Origin: Acanthamoeba sp. SK_2022b
Taxonomy: Eukaryota > Discosea > Longamoebia > Acanthamoebidae
Reading direction: 5' to 3'
Assembly (NCBI GenBank): GCA_027943245.1
Contig: JANDJZ010000097.1
Coordinates: 1-64,000, forward strand
Length of the DNA stretch: 64,000 nt
A model generated the notes under the pieces. It saw only the letters and a list, made by a program, of their open reading frames with translations, was not told where the DNA came from and did not search any database. Below are positions 11,020 to 22,000 of this stretch, piece by piece; position 1 is the stretch's first letter, and each line of letters starts with the position of its first letter. Both the position numbers and the translations under genes were made by a program.

Positions 11020-11221
11020 TCACCAGCCGTACTTGCCCCAGGTCTCGGACTTGGTCTTCCTGGCGTTGGCGCGCTGGTTGAGGAGCTCCATCTCCCTTTG
11101 CTTGGCTTCGAAGGCGAGCGCCGTGATCTGGTGCTTGCGCTTCTGCATTCCCATCGGGCGATCCTTGGCCGACACGCTCTGCCGAGGGCACACCAAAGCC
11201 ATGTCAGACGCATAACACACA

Positions 11222-11278
<57 letters not shown>

Positions 11279-12422
11279 AGCGGTATGTTACAGAGGTGGC
11301 CTTGGCGAGGTTCTCCTGGATGAACTCCTTGCTCCAGCCGCTCTTGTCGGTGATCTGGGCCTGGCTCACGTCGACGATCTTGGCGCCCTTGGTCAGATGC
11401 TCCCACTCTCGCGTGAACTGAGAGACGAGATGAAGAGAGGCGAGGAGGAGCGTCAGCCAAGGTCTGTCAACCGGGGGGGGCAGGCGCCGCACCTCTGGTG
11501 GAGGCTCAGGCAAATCGCCCAACGAGGCCTGAGGCTGCGCTTGCTGCTGAGAATAGTCGTAGCCGGGGTAGGCGCCCTGCGCCTGGTAGCCGTGGTACTG
11601 GTAGTAGGCCTCGTAGCCCGGGTAGGCACCGTAAGCCGCAGCGTCGTACGAGCCAGCGGTGGCATACTCGGCTGGCACTGGAGCCGGAGAAGGCGCGGCA
11701 GCTGCGGTCTGTTGGTACTGGTCCTGCTGCGGCGCCCGAGCAGAGGTGCCGGTGGACGGCGCTGGAGGCGCGGCGCGGAGCGAGCGTGGTGGCTGTCTGG
11801 CTGTCGCGCCCTGCGCCTCGCTCCCGGCGGTCGACTTGGCTCCGGCGGCAGAGGGGGCGGTGTCGGTGGATGTGCTTGTGGTCGTTTCGCTCTTGTCCTC
11901 GGTCTGCTCCATCTGACGGCGTACGACAGCAGCGGGAGTGGCCAGCCGCTGTCGCTTGGCCGGGTTGGGGTTCTTGGGGGCCGGGAGGAGCGCAGAGAGG
12001 CCGGAAGGCTTGGGCGCCTCGGGGAGGGCGGGGCCGCTCTGGCGCATGAACTCGTCCTCGTACTTGCCCCGCAGCGCTTCCTTGGAGATGGGGAGCATCA
12101 GTGACACGGTACGCTTCCCTTTACCTTTAGAATCGTCGCCAGTGGTGTCTCTACTCGATGACGAGGAGGGCGGGGGCAGGCGAGAAAAGAGGGTAGAAGA
12201 CGTCGAAGAGGTTGAAGAAGGTGGTGGCAGTTTAGAGAAGAGGGCTGCAGAAGATTTTGTTGATGTGGTTGCCGAACTGGATTCGGGAGAGCATTAGTGA
12301 ATTGGTTAAAATCCATGCGCATCTGGGAGGGCGCACCTTTCTGAACCTTCAGTATGCACTTCCTCCTTTTGTGTTTCATCTTCGTCATCGCTGCTGCCAT
12401 AGCCGGCTAAGAGGAGATCCAT
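11020..12422 (-). CDS. PRCC: PRCC homologue (splicing-associated, mitotic checkpoint-related)
   Basis: Exon 1 is 12422-12337 (MDLLLAGYGSSDDEDE), donor GTGCGC. Exon 2 starts at 12276 after a CTAAT branch-like site and CCAG, and the phase joins cleanly to SSATTSTKS. The N-terminus LLAGYGSSDDEDE matches the start of metazoan PRCC, followed by LFSKLPPP and LFSRLPPP boxes (compare LFASLPAPK). A Pro/Ala/Tyr/Gln-rich middle follows. The C-terminus (RKHQITALAFEAKQREMELL, ending WGKYGW) is the diagnostic PRCC tail. Human PRCC is a nuclear protein found with pre-mRNA splicing factors and MAD2L2. About 400 residues. The first exon is separated from the large open frame and is easily missed. One intron contains a CA repeat in the sense strand. 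Confidence 0.88.
11237..11276 (+). repeat. (TG)20 microsatellite, CA in the PRCC transcript
   Basis: Perfect TG run preceded by a CT run (11222-11236). It lies in the last PRCC intron, so the pre-mRNA carries (CA)n-(GA)n just after the donor. Confidence 0.95.
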
Positions 12423-13293
12423 CCTTACTGCTTTGCAAAGTTCTTCTTCTTTCAATGCTTTTCTTTTTCTTTTCTATTTCGTCAGGAAGGTCGGTGAACA
12501 AGATGGCCATGAACGGTCGAATGGGTTCGGTACTGTTTGGTCCTCTAAAGGTATTGAGATTGTCGATCAATAGCAAGTGGTAGTTCTCACTCAAAGTCCA
12601 TCTTTAGAATTGGAAATCTCATTTGGGGACTTACAGTAACTGTGATCTCTAATTCTAGGGCTTACAACTTCCCGTCCACATTTTGGTTATGTACTCTCCC
12701 ACAAAACGTCCTCAAACGCAGGGATTAGTTTCGTCGTCCAGGTCAATCGTTTGGCCATGGCACGGCAAGCCGACACGCTTGATCGGCAGCCACGCAGATA
12801 CAACAGGCAAACTATTTTCATCATCATTTTCCAATTATCTTTCCCTTTATTTTCTTTTCATCTTTTTCCACTTGCTTACAGCTGTACGATCAGTCCCCCC
12901 TACGCCCAACACCACAACGTTTCGTACCGGTTGTCACTCTCCTTCTTTTTAGAGGATCAAGAGCAAGTGACCGATACCTTAGATCCCATCTCCGGTCATC
13001 CGTAGCGGACCTAGCAGGCCCGTTTGCAAAATGCTCGCACGCCATTTTTACGCAACAGTGAGACTCGAACACACGCACCACAAAAACACAAAAGCACAAT
13101 CCATTCCAATAAGGTTTTGAGTTTAGTAATTTGGCTTCTTCGAAGCGTTTGCGTGCAGCGATTGGGGCGTGGGTGGACTGCGTAACGGATAAATTGTCCC
13201 TTCCTCCTTCACCGTTTATTCTCTCCAACAACCTACACTAGAACCTAGAATCACCTTCTTCTCTCACACCACCACCACCACCACCACCACACC
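12423..13293. other. Long AT-richer region between divergent PRCC and H15-WWE genes
   Basis: Base composition is visibly lower in GC than in the genes on both sides. I see no exon chain I can defend. Short frames such as the one starting ATGGCCATGAACGG (about 12508) do not resemble known domains. The right end holds a (CAC)n run at about 13268-13292 immediately before the H15-WWE start codon, as its 5' UTR. The region probably contains the divergent promoters of both genes. Confidence 0.45.
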
Positions 13294-14378
13294 ATGCCGA
13301 GAGAGCCCCACCCGCGTCGCGCCAAGGAGGTGAAGAAGGAGCCCACCGACTACGTGGCCCTCATTCAGCCGGCGTTCCAGCCGTCGCAGGTTGTCGGTCA
13401 CCGCAAGAAGGCCGAGGAAGAGGCCAAAGCCGAGGAGGCCAAGGCCAAGGCGGCCGCTACGCCCAAGAAGCTCACTGCCAAGCAGCGCAACGGCAAGCCC
13501 ACCTATGCGAGGATGATCGCGCGCGCCCTCATCGACCTCCAGGAGCGCTCGGGCTCGAGCGGTCCCGCCATCGCCAAGCACATCGAGGCCCACTTTGGCA
13601 AGTACCTTCCCGATAATTTCAAGATCTTCCTTCGCCGCGCCTTGAAGAAGGCCGTCGATGAGGAAATTCTCAGGCATGAGGGAGCCCGCTATCGTCTCTC
13701 CTCCTCGGCCAAGTCCAAGCTCGGCCTGAAGAAGCGTTCTCCCAGGAAGGAGACGACGAAGAAATCCTCTTCCTCTTCCTCCTCATCTTCCAAGAAGCGA
13801 AAGTCTTCCTCCTCGTCGTCACGTTCTAAATCGCCTAAGCGATCGTCCAAGAAGGACAAGAAGTCGGACAAGAAGAAGAAGAAGAGCAAGTCGAGCGACA
13901 AGAAGGAGAAGAGAAGCAGCTCGTCGTCCAAGGCCAAGGAAGCCAAGAGCGACTCGTCTTCTTCCTCTCGTTCCACTCGGTCAAGCTCGTCGTCCTCGTC
14001 TTCTTCTTCGGCTCCCAAGACAACGCCCGCTGGCTATGATCACTTCTGGCAGTTTCAGGAAGGCAGCCGGTGGCTCCCGTATGACTCGGCAGCTTCTGAT
14101 GTCGTCGAGAAGGCTTACCTCGACTACAAGAAGAACCCCGGCATGTGCGACGTTCGTGCTGTCAAGAGCGGCCAGTGGCAATACCAGGTCGATTTCCTCA
14201 ACAACAAGCAGACCGTACGTTCTCGCTCTCTCCTCTCATTCTGTTTTCGCTTCAGTCTCGTCGATTGCGTTTAACTAATTTTTCTCGTCGCTGTTCTCTT
14301 CTCCAACAGAACATTCAGCATGAGAACCACACTGTTAGGTCTATCCGTCGTGTAGCTGTCGGCAAGGAGTCACCCTAA
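13294..14378 (+). CDS. Linker-histone (H15) domain fused to a WWE domain
   Basis: Two exons (13294-14214 and 14310-14378; donor GTACGT, acceptor AACAG) encode 329 residues. After a Lys/Glu-rich N-terminus, residues about 67-143 are a linker-histone globular domain: PTYARMIARALIDLQERSGS, then IAKHIEAHFGKYLPDNFKIF and VDEEILRHEGARYRLS. A Ser/Lys-rich tail follows (about 144-240). Residues about 250-325 form a WWE domain: HFWQFQEGSRWLPYDSAAS, then YLDYKK, then WQYQVDFLNNKQTNIQHE and VRSIRRV, with the W, W and Q positions of the family. WWE domains bind iso-ADP-ribose in poly-ADP-ribose or serve in ubiquitin ligases. The simplest role is a chromatin-binding protein that reads PARylation; this is inference. 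Confidence 0.88.
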
Positions 14379-14559
14379 AAGGGGCGCAAGGAGGAAATGT
14401 GAAGTAGAAGGAGAGGATTGGCTTGTACATAGGCGGCTGCTCATTCTCATCGACAACTAAAGATTAAAACAAATCAAAAGCTTTTAAATAGGCCTCACGC
14501 GCCTTTCCCGCCCTTGCCTGTTACCGTTGAGGGCCGTTGCTGGTGCCAGATGAGAAGGT

Positions 14560-15590
14560 TTATTGCTTTTTGTCAAGCGGAGCAAACGTGATGGCGTCGC
14601 CCTCCATACCATCAATAACAGCCAACGAAACGATAGGCACCTCGGTAAGCTTGGATAGCAGTTCGCGACCGCCCTGCACGGTCACACGACCATGGCTGTC
14701 AGCGAACCGGCAAACACAAGCACAACCAGCAACAGCACGCGCGCACCTCAAAACTCTTCTCCACGAGGGCGCCGATGCCGACAAGCTTGGCGCCAGCTTG
14801 ATCGATCAGGTTCATAAGAGCTCGAATGGTGGTGCCGGAGGCTGCGCACAACAGCAATGAGCGCTCAACCAAGAAACAGTTGTGTGTGCAACTGAGAGCG
14901 CTCAAGTGTGGCAGCCCTACCCAAGAAGTCGTCAATGATGAGGACCTTGTCGTCGGCCTTCAGGTACTCCTGCGAAACGAAGAGCGAAACCGATCCTCCT
15001 TTCTGCACGGTTTTGGACGGAGGGGGAACGTTGGCACCACCCCGAGAGCCGCCAACATACTCCAGAGAACGAAGAGCGTACCGTGTGCGACACAGACTCT
15101 GTTGTGAGGAAGTGATCCATGGTGATGGGGCGCTTGCCAGAGCGACAGTATATAACCGGGCAACCTAGCTCGAGGCCTGTGCGAAACGATAGTGTGAGCT
15201 TGGCAGAGCTCGGACAAAGCACAACCGCTACAGCAAGAAGGGCGTGCACCAGTCATGAGAGAAGGAGCCACGCCCGAGGTCTCCACAGTGAGAATCTTGG
15301 TCACGCCCATGGCCTGCCAAGCAGGAGTCAGCAACGGTTTACATAAAGATTTACCACAACATTTTGTGCACCTTGAATCGTTCCGCGAGCTCTCCGGCGC
15401 ACGAGCGCATGAGCACGGGATCTATCATGTGGTTGATGAATCCCTGAAAAGAGCCACAACAACGGAGATGAGCAATCTCTGCATAGAAATTGCGAATTTG
15501 AAACGATGGGGGCCTTACATCGACTTTCAATATGCCACGCCCCAAGTTGCGGCCATCCTTGGCGATGCGTTCGCGGAGCAGCAGTGCCAT
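14560..15590 (-). CDS. Xanthine phosphoribosyltransferase (bacterial Xpt type)
   Basis: Minus-strand exons encode, in order, MALLLRERIAKDG, GRGILKVDV, GFINHMIDPVLM, MGVTKILTVETSGVAPS, GLELGCPVIYCRSGKRP, then an IDDFLG PRPP-binding loop, TTIRALMNLIDQAGAKLVGI and GALVEKSFE. The chain ends GDAITFAPLDKKQ. Each segment lines up with Bacillus subtilis Xpt (ILKVDSFLNHQIDP, TIESSGIAP, LIIDDFLANG, VIEKSF). The enzyme makes XMP from xanthine and PRPP in purine salvage. The start at 15590 fits the bacterial N-terminus, and an in-frame stop lies 15 codons upstream. About seven exons. The close match to the bacterial form suggests old lateral transfer, with introns gained since. Confidence 0.85.
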
Positions 15591-16589
15591 TTCTTCAAGT
15601 CGCCGGCGATTGTACCAATGTTGTGGGTGCTGCTGTCATTGCAGCAAACGAGCTCGCCCGTAGCTGCAACAAACGAGCACAAAAGTGTTAGGCCAACAGA
15701 AAGCTCGGGAGCTCGGAGAGAAAGGGAGCAATCTGCCGAGTCGGCAGTTTGACTTTAACAATGCGCGGGTAAGACCACAGTAAGCGCACCAACCGGGTGC
15801 AGCTGACCGACGGCAATGCACGATTCGCTGCTGGGGTTCGACTTCTTTCTGTGGGCGCTGGACAGCGGGTTGCGGGCCTTGGCACAGGAAGAAGGAGGAG
15901 TGGATTTGTGTAAGACGAAACACGCGCTTGGTCGCTGCAGCCCGAGGTCAACGGTGCCCTTTTGCCTTGTTGTAGACGTGGCCCAGAAATCACCAAGATC
16001 ATCTGCGTTGTTGGGTGCCGGCGTGCTTCCCAACCTCCGCTGCGTGACAAATCCAGAGACGTGCTTGACAAGGGGCCCTTTCGCGCAACATTTCCATGGA
16101 AATAGCAATGGCGGTGCCTCCGGCCACCACCCAATCGCCCGAGCAACGGGCTTACTTTACCTTGGAGAAAGCTGCCGAAAAGCCGCGTGCCGCCCCTGTC
16201 TCCCGCCAACGGCGTGTCCGGAAGCACGCTGTGCGAGAGCTGCAGGGAAACAGGATGGAATTTCATCCGATACCATCCGGTTCTTAGAAACGGCGGTAAA
16301 ATTGGGTAGCCATAAAAGCGGGACCGCCACATCACGCCACAATTCAAACTTTTTTCCACGCCCGACGACGTGACGCGTACACACAAGCGCGTCGTGCCAC
16401 CTTTGGTCTCTGTGTAGTTCGGAGGAACAAGCTTGCACCCCGCACACGTAGACAGACAGACAGACGCCACATTAAAACAACCAGCTCTCTTTCTTTCTCC
16501 TACATCGCTCCTGCAGCCAGCAACAACAGCAGCCGACGACGCAACTTCACAATCTTCACACACACAATTTCAAAGTCAATCTGGAGAAG
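15591..16589. other. Intergenic between divergent XPRT and kinase genes
   Basis: About 1 kb without a recognisable gene. Open frames on both strands exist but have no domain and poor codon bias. A CATAAAAG element at about 16312 on the plus strand could serve the kinase gene. A (GACA)n run lies at about 16449-16464. Confidence 0.45.
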
Positions 16590-17494
16590 ATGCAGCCCAC
16601 ACAAACGTCAACGACGATGCCCGTTCTCGGCAACTACTTCCTCTCCGACAAGGTCCTCGGCAGGGGCTCCAACGCCTCAGTCTACCTCGGCTTCTCGCGG
16701 CACTCACCCAGCAAGAAGGTGGCCGTGAAGGTTGTCGAGAAGAAGGCCCTCTCCGAGGAGAAGCGTAAGGAGCTCAACCAAGAGATCGACATCCTGCAGA
16801 GCCTTCAGGCTCACCCCGGCATTATCCAGCTCCTCGACGTGTACGAGGACGAGGCCCGCGTCTTCCTTGTTTTCGAGCACAAGTCGTGCGACCTCTACAC
16901 TTTCATCCGCAAGAACCGCCCGCTCTCGGAGGAGACTGTACGTGTCATCTTCAAGCAGCTCGTTGACGCCGTCGAGTTCTGCCACAACAACCAGATCTGC
17001 CACAGGGTACGCTTGCCCCGCCACCACCCCCTATTTGACGACGGCACACCCTTACTCACTATCTTCTCCCTTTTGACTGATAGGACTTGAAAATCGAGAA
17101 CGTGCTGATCGATGAGCACAGCCTCGAAGTCTCACTCTGCGACTTGGGCTTCGCTACTCGCTTCGAGGCCGACAAACCCCTCACCAAGTGGTGCGGCTCG
17201 CCTCACACCGTCGCTCCCGAAATCATCCTTCGCCAGCCCTACAACCCGGTCGCCGTCGACATGTGGGCTCTCGGCAGCATTCTCTACGCGCTCCTCTGCG
17301 GCTCGTTCCCCTTCCAGGCCAAGAACTTCAAGGAGATCTTCCAGCGCACCACCGTCGGCATGGTCCACCCCTTCCCCAACTTCGTCTCCCAGAGCGCGCG
17401 CGACCTCGTCACCCGCATCCTCAAGACTCGTCCCGACAAGAGGCCCAGCAGCGCCGAGGTTCAGCGTCACCCCTTCCTCGTCGACTGCGAGTGA
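16590..17494 (+). CDS. Serine/threonine protein kinase, CAMK/SNF1-like
   Basis: Two exons (16590-17006, 17084-17494) encode about 275 residues, nearly all kinase domain. Visible elements: nucleotide loop LGRGSNASV (third glycine replaced by Ala), VAVKVVEKK with the lysine, the alpha-C glutamate in ELNQEID, CHRDLKIENVL catalytic loop across the splice, CDLGFATRF (DLG in place of DFG), KWCGSPHTVAPE, DMWALGSILYALLCGSFPF, and RPSSAEVQRHPF at the end of the lobe. The Asp, Lys and APE residues are kept, so it should be active. The CGSPHTVAPEI activation segment and PF-x-A-x-N-x-x-E-I-F pattern recall SNF1/AMPK and KIN kinases. No regulatory domain is present. Substrates unknown. Confidence 0.9.
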
Positions 17495-18384
17495 AGTTTG
17501 CGCGAGCCTGACTACACCTCGAGGTGAAGCGAGAAATCATCATCATCATCATGTACCCATAACTACGTAGCAGTCACCCGCGACAGCGCGAGTGGCGCGC
17601 CCTCATCGAGACCTCTGTGCGAAACAGAAGCCGTTCCGCTCGAGAATTCAATCCCGCTTTCCACCGAACCACCATCGGATCAACGGCCTCAGAGGACCGT
17701 GTCTGTCGAAGCATAGGCGACGACGTGAACTTTACTTCTGGGCCGGCCAACAACACCGCGAAACGAGGAAAAAGCGAGCGAACACCACCAACGGGCCGCC
17801 GTTGTCGCCACGCAACTCTCGATACCTCTTGTGTAAACTACTCCCTATCCATCCGTCGACGACACATCGAGACCCACCCGAAGCTCTCTGGCCGGCGCCC
17901 TTCAACGAGGGAGGAGGACGCAGGGCCTGCGCGCACCGGGAATGGTTGAGACTCTATCTATTCTATCCCTCAATTTATTGTTAGCTTTTTGTATACTACC
18001 CCATTTGTACATCCTACTTGAATAGAACCATACCCAAACCATTCACACCACAACGGGTCCCTTTTCTTACGATCAAGTGAGGTGATGGTCTCTGCCCGCG
18101 GCGTGTCTTCGCTGCAAGAAGCTTTGACCGCACGTTGACCGAGATCAGAACTGTCCTAAGCCCATTCTTGTTTTGCTGGCCAAGGTGGCTCCCAAATAAG
18201 AATAGAAAACGAAGAAAAAAGCGATGTGACGAGCAAAACAAGAATAGTTTATTTACACGAGAAGAAGCCTAGCGGCGCTCGAACAGGCTTGGTTCACTCT
18301 GTCCCGCACCAGGCCGAGCGTCGGTGGTCTCTTCGTTTTCTTCACACCTCACTTTCCTCATTCCCAATTCCTCTTTTCCCCTGT
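17495..18384. other. Intergenic, 3' sides of convergent kinase and small-ORF genes
   Basis: About 890 bases. The first part follows the kinase stop and holds an (ATC)n run near 17537. A minus-strand AATAAA (18248-18253) serves the small gene to the right. No exon with domain or good codon bias is recognised. Confidence 0.4.
18248..18253 (-). terminator. Polyadenylation signal AATAAA for the 72-residue gene
   Basis: Read on the minus strand, AATAAA lies about 132 bases after the stop codon of the small open frame at 18385. This supports transcription of that frame. Confidence 0.45.
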
Positions 18385-18603
18385 TCAGTTCTCGTCCAGG
18401 AGCCACGAGGAAAAGGTGCCTGCGGGGTCGGTTGGCGTGTAGGCCTTGGCCTCGAAGCCGTAGGTGAGAGCGTCGATGAGTTCGCACCAGCCAGCCTCTA
18501 GCCCGTCCAGAAGGCTGGCCATGAGCGTGGGTGTCTGCGTGCCGGCGGGGTTGTCGCTGAAGACAGACGCCGAAGAGGTGCTAAGGTAGGCGACGGTGGT
18601 CAT
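18385..18603 (-). CDS. Small protein of 72 residues, unknown
   Basis: A single-exon frame from ATG at 18603 to the stop at 18385. It begins MTTVAYLSTSSASVFSD and ends GTFSSWLLDEN. The sequence is ordinary in composition, with a leucine/tryptophan-containing amphipathic middle (MASLLDGLEAGWCELIDAL). Codons favour G or C at the third position, as in the neighbours. There is no signal peptide, membrane segment or known motif. A poly(A) signal follows. I do not recognise the family. Confidence 0.5.
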   Translation of the reverse strand: MTTVAYLSTSSASVFSDNPAGTQTPTLMASLLDGLEAGWCELIDALTYGFEAKAYTPTDPAGTFSSWLLDEN

Positions 18604-19037
18604 GGCGGTGCTGGGATAGGGTGAAGGAGCAAACAAGGGAAGCAAGTGCGCAGCTTGTGTCCTGTGTGGGGATAGGTTTGGAAACAGAGGGCAGAGCAGG
18701 AAGGCCTCTTATGCAGCCCTGCTACCTTTCATCGCCGCTCCCTCACTTGGGACGTGTCGGCCAGGCTCGTGACGTAGGGTTGGGACAAGAGGGACACCAG
18801 CAACAGAAGGCGACCACCGCCACTTCCTGTTTTTTTCCTGGTTTAGGCGCGTGCGACGCTGTGGATCGTCGGACCTCGGTGTCGTGATGGTGACTTTTCG
18901 CTCACGCGTCGCCCGCTGGTCGCAAAGGTTCAAAGGAGCGATAAGAATCCCGCGCCTTGAATTCTTGTCGTAATTAACAATGCTACGTGGCTTCGCGCCA
19001 GCCTTTTGTTTGGAGTTTTCTCTATGAATTCTTTGCA
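18604..19037. other. Intergenic between the small ORF and the lipase gene (divergent)
   Basis: Probably a bidirectional promoter. A long minus-strand frame crosses it but is the antisense shadow of the lipase N-terminal region. No other gene recognised. Confidence 0.4.
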
Positions 19038-22000
19038 ATGGCCTTGGGCGGCAGTGGGGCCGACGTGGGAGACCTGATCTTGGCGACGATGGATGAAGGA
19101 GCGACAATGTGGGGAGATCCTGCCGCAGTCCCCGGTGGGACAAATCATCAACAAGACCAAGCCCTTGAAACACCACCAGTCTGCGAATCATCAAAATCTG
19201 CAGAAATTGAAACACCACAACAGTTGGAACGTAATCACGACGAGAGGCAAGAGCACGGAGAGGATTACTCACACAAGGCAGCACAAACCGAAGGCAACAT
19301 GCACGTCGTGGGCAGGACGCTCCATTCAGTTGCGAATGATGTGGCATCAGCGGCCACCTCTCCTCGCTACGAGCTGACCCGAGGAATCGACGAACGCACA
19401 TTCGACGGCAACCCAGAGGACCACAGTGCCAACCACGACCTCTCTGCAGCGTTGTACTCAACGTCCCCGTCTTCGTTGTCCTCTTCGGCCCCGGCCCCCA
19501 CCTCTTCGTCCCATGCCCAGGAGGGCTGGGGCTGGGGGTCGCTCTCGCGGAGCATGAGCTTCGTGCCCACGCGCTTCTCCTCCAGCACCGCGGGCCACGA
19601 CCGACCCGAGGACGAGCAAACGGCCCTCGACACCGAGCAGGCGCTGGTGTCCAAGCTCTCCTCCGCCACCCACCTCGTTGTCCTCGCGCACGGCCTTCAT
19701 GGCGGTACCGCTTTTGCGCCTCTACTTCTTCCTCTTCTACTGCTCTTTGCTCACACGCTTTCTGTCGCGTTGCGCTGCGGCTTGGCTTGGATTCGCAGGT
19801 GTTGGGGACCTGGTGCGCGTCGCGGGCATCCTGACGGCCACCTACGGAGACACGCTTGCCGTCGTACGCTCTCCCCTCTTCGCCTTCCGTATGCTGTCGT
19901 GTGCTCATCGCATTCGCGTTCTCCTGTGTCGTACGCTCTCCAGTTGATCGCCAAGTCCAACCACGGCTTCCTGGCCACACACGAAGGCATCGACGTGGGA
20001 GGCGAGCGTTTGGGCAAGGAGGTACCCTCCCCTCCCCCAACCTCTCATTCGGCATGCTCCTTTCCTCTCGAGAGAGCTCATCCGATCTCGCGTCAGGTGA
20101 TCGAGTTCGCCAAGAAGATGACGGCATGCCACAAGGGCAGCGACAGGAAGCTGCGATTTTCGATCATTGGTGCGTGCGACTCGACGACTCCGTGCGCGTT
20201 GTGGCCCATCTCACCTCCGCCTCGTGGTGGCACATAGGGCACTCGCTGGGCGGGCTATACGCGCGCTACTGCGTCGGCTACCTCTACGCCGAGGGGTTCT
20301 TCGACCAATGGGAGCCTTACGTACGTCACTGGCCCCGCCGTCTTTACACACGCTCTGTCTTCACAAGCCCAACTCACGTTTTTACGAAACTGTCGTGATT
20401 GCGCGGCTCCAGAACTTCATCACGTTCGCCACTCCGCATCTCGGGTCGCGTCGTCCGCAGCGAGGCCTCAACCCGCTCATCTCGTTCTTCACTTCTCACC
20501 TCTTTTCACGCACCGGTGCGTCTTCCCTTTTGATCTGGTCGTCTCTCGTCGTCTCGTGCTGGACCTCTCACCTCGCCCCGTTTCCTCTCCCTCTCCTTTG
20601 ACCAGGACGCCAGCTCATGCTCGAAGACAAGGAGCAGGACGAGCCGCTGCTCTTCCGTATGTGTGAGCGAGGTACATGCGCCTCGCGTTCTCGTTCACTG
20701 CTTGTCGATCGCTGACTGGCCCTTTGTGCGCGCGTTCTGCCTGCCAAGGCTCGCCGTTCTATCAGGCGCTCCGACTGTTCCTCCGCCGAGCGATCTACGC
20801 CAACGTGAGGAGCGACCTCCAGGTGCCCTTTTCCACTGCCGCCATCATGCCCTTCAACCCGTTCATCTCGCGCATCAAGTGCGTGCGGCCCTCGCTCTCT
20901 CATGCTCCGTCGGCTGCCCAGCAAAGAGCCCCAGCTCTAACTCTTGTTTTAATTATTTATGTTGGTGCGCTCTCCTTACTCAGAGAGCTGCGGGTGTCTG
21001 ACCGGTATGGCTGCATAATCGACGAGCCCATCGTATTTCCGAACGCCAGCGGGTCGCTCGCTTCAGCCGGGGCAAACGACACCAACGCCGACGTCGATGT
21101 CGATTGCTCGCCCATCGGACGGCTGGCTGAAGACGACGGTGAGGAGAGGACACAGCAAGATGAGTATGATTACGGGGAGGGGAACGAGAGGGCCGTCGAT
21201 GTGGCGGTAGAAACGAAGCGCACGGACGGGAGTGACGAGGAGGTGAAGGTGGACGTTGTTGTCGAGGATTGTACAGCGGAGACCGCCAGCGCCCCGACGG
21301 CCGAGGCGCAGGAGGGCGAGACTCCGGAGAGTGAACGCGACGAGACCGACGAAGATGAGGCCGAAGCCGAGGAGAGGGATCGCCGCGAGTTTTACAAGAA
21401 CGACTCGCGCGGGCGAGAGCTTCGGGCAATGTTGGAGGCATGCGTCTTCCCTCCCTGTCCGAGATCCAGCGACGCGTTCTCATGTAATTCAGTTTCTGAT
21501 TATGCGTGGCCTTCGTTTGTTTGCGCGAGAGCAGGCCCTCAGCGAGCTGCAGTGGGAGCGGATCGGTGTGCGGTTCGATAACTACCTCTCGCATGTAAAT
21601 ATCGTTTGTAAAAAGACGCTGCTCGAGAGGGTGCACATCCCTCTGATCAGGTACTGGCCCCCCTCCTTCTCTCCCTGCTTCCGTGGGCCAAGCTAATTGA
21701 CTCATCCGCGGGACCTGATCCACGGCGCAGTCACCATCACGAGAAGGAGGAGCTGGACGGCGTCAACCACATCGGCTTTGGCGTGCTACGACATCTGGCC
21801 GATCACCTCGTGCTCGCCGACGACGAGCAGGCGGCCAGCAGCGCCGCGGCGAGCGGCGAGCGCGAGGAGAACCACAACAAGGTGATCGTGGCCGAGGAGG
21901 AGAGGGACAAGCGGGCCGACGACGGCTACGCCGTGCGCGAGAAGCTCACCACGGCCGAGGCCGGCCAGGGGGACCACGGCGAGGACATCACCGACCTCAA

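Noticed and set aside
12385..12594. Minus-strand 69-codon frame upstream of PRCC
   Set aside because: It overlaps the real PRCC first exon in another frame, lacks any motif and lies in AT-richer DNA.
13010..13100. Possible tRNA T-arm (GTGTTCGAGTCTCAC on the minus strand)
   Set aside because: The stem has a mismatch, and no acceptor stem, anticodon arm or A box can be found around it.
13689..14018. Acidic minus-strand frame opposite the H15-WWE tail
   Set aside because: It is the complement of Ser/Lys codons (Glu/Asp/Leu runs). The plus strand has clear domains.
15688..16563. A 291-codon minus-strand frame upstream of XPRT
   Set aside because: Cys/Ser/Arg-rich, no domain, spans the kinase promoter and CATAAAAG element. 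I see no splice link to XPRT.
18709..20127. A 472-codon minus-strand frame
   Set aside because: It lies antisense to the lipase N-terminal region, is Arg-rich as expected from GC-rich shadows, and has no motif. The plus frame has the lipase motifs.
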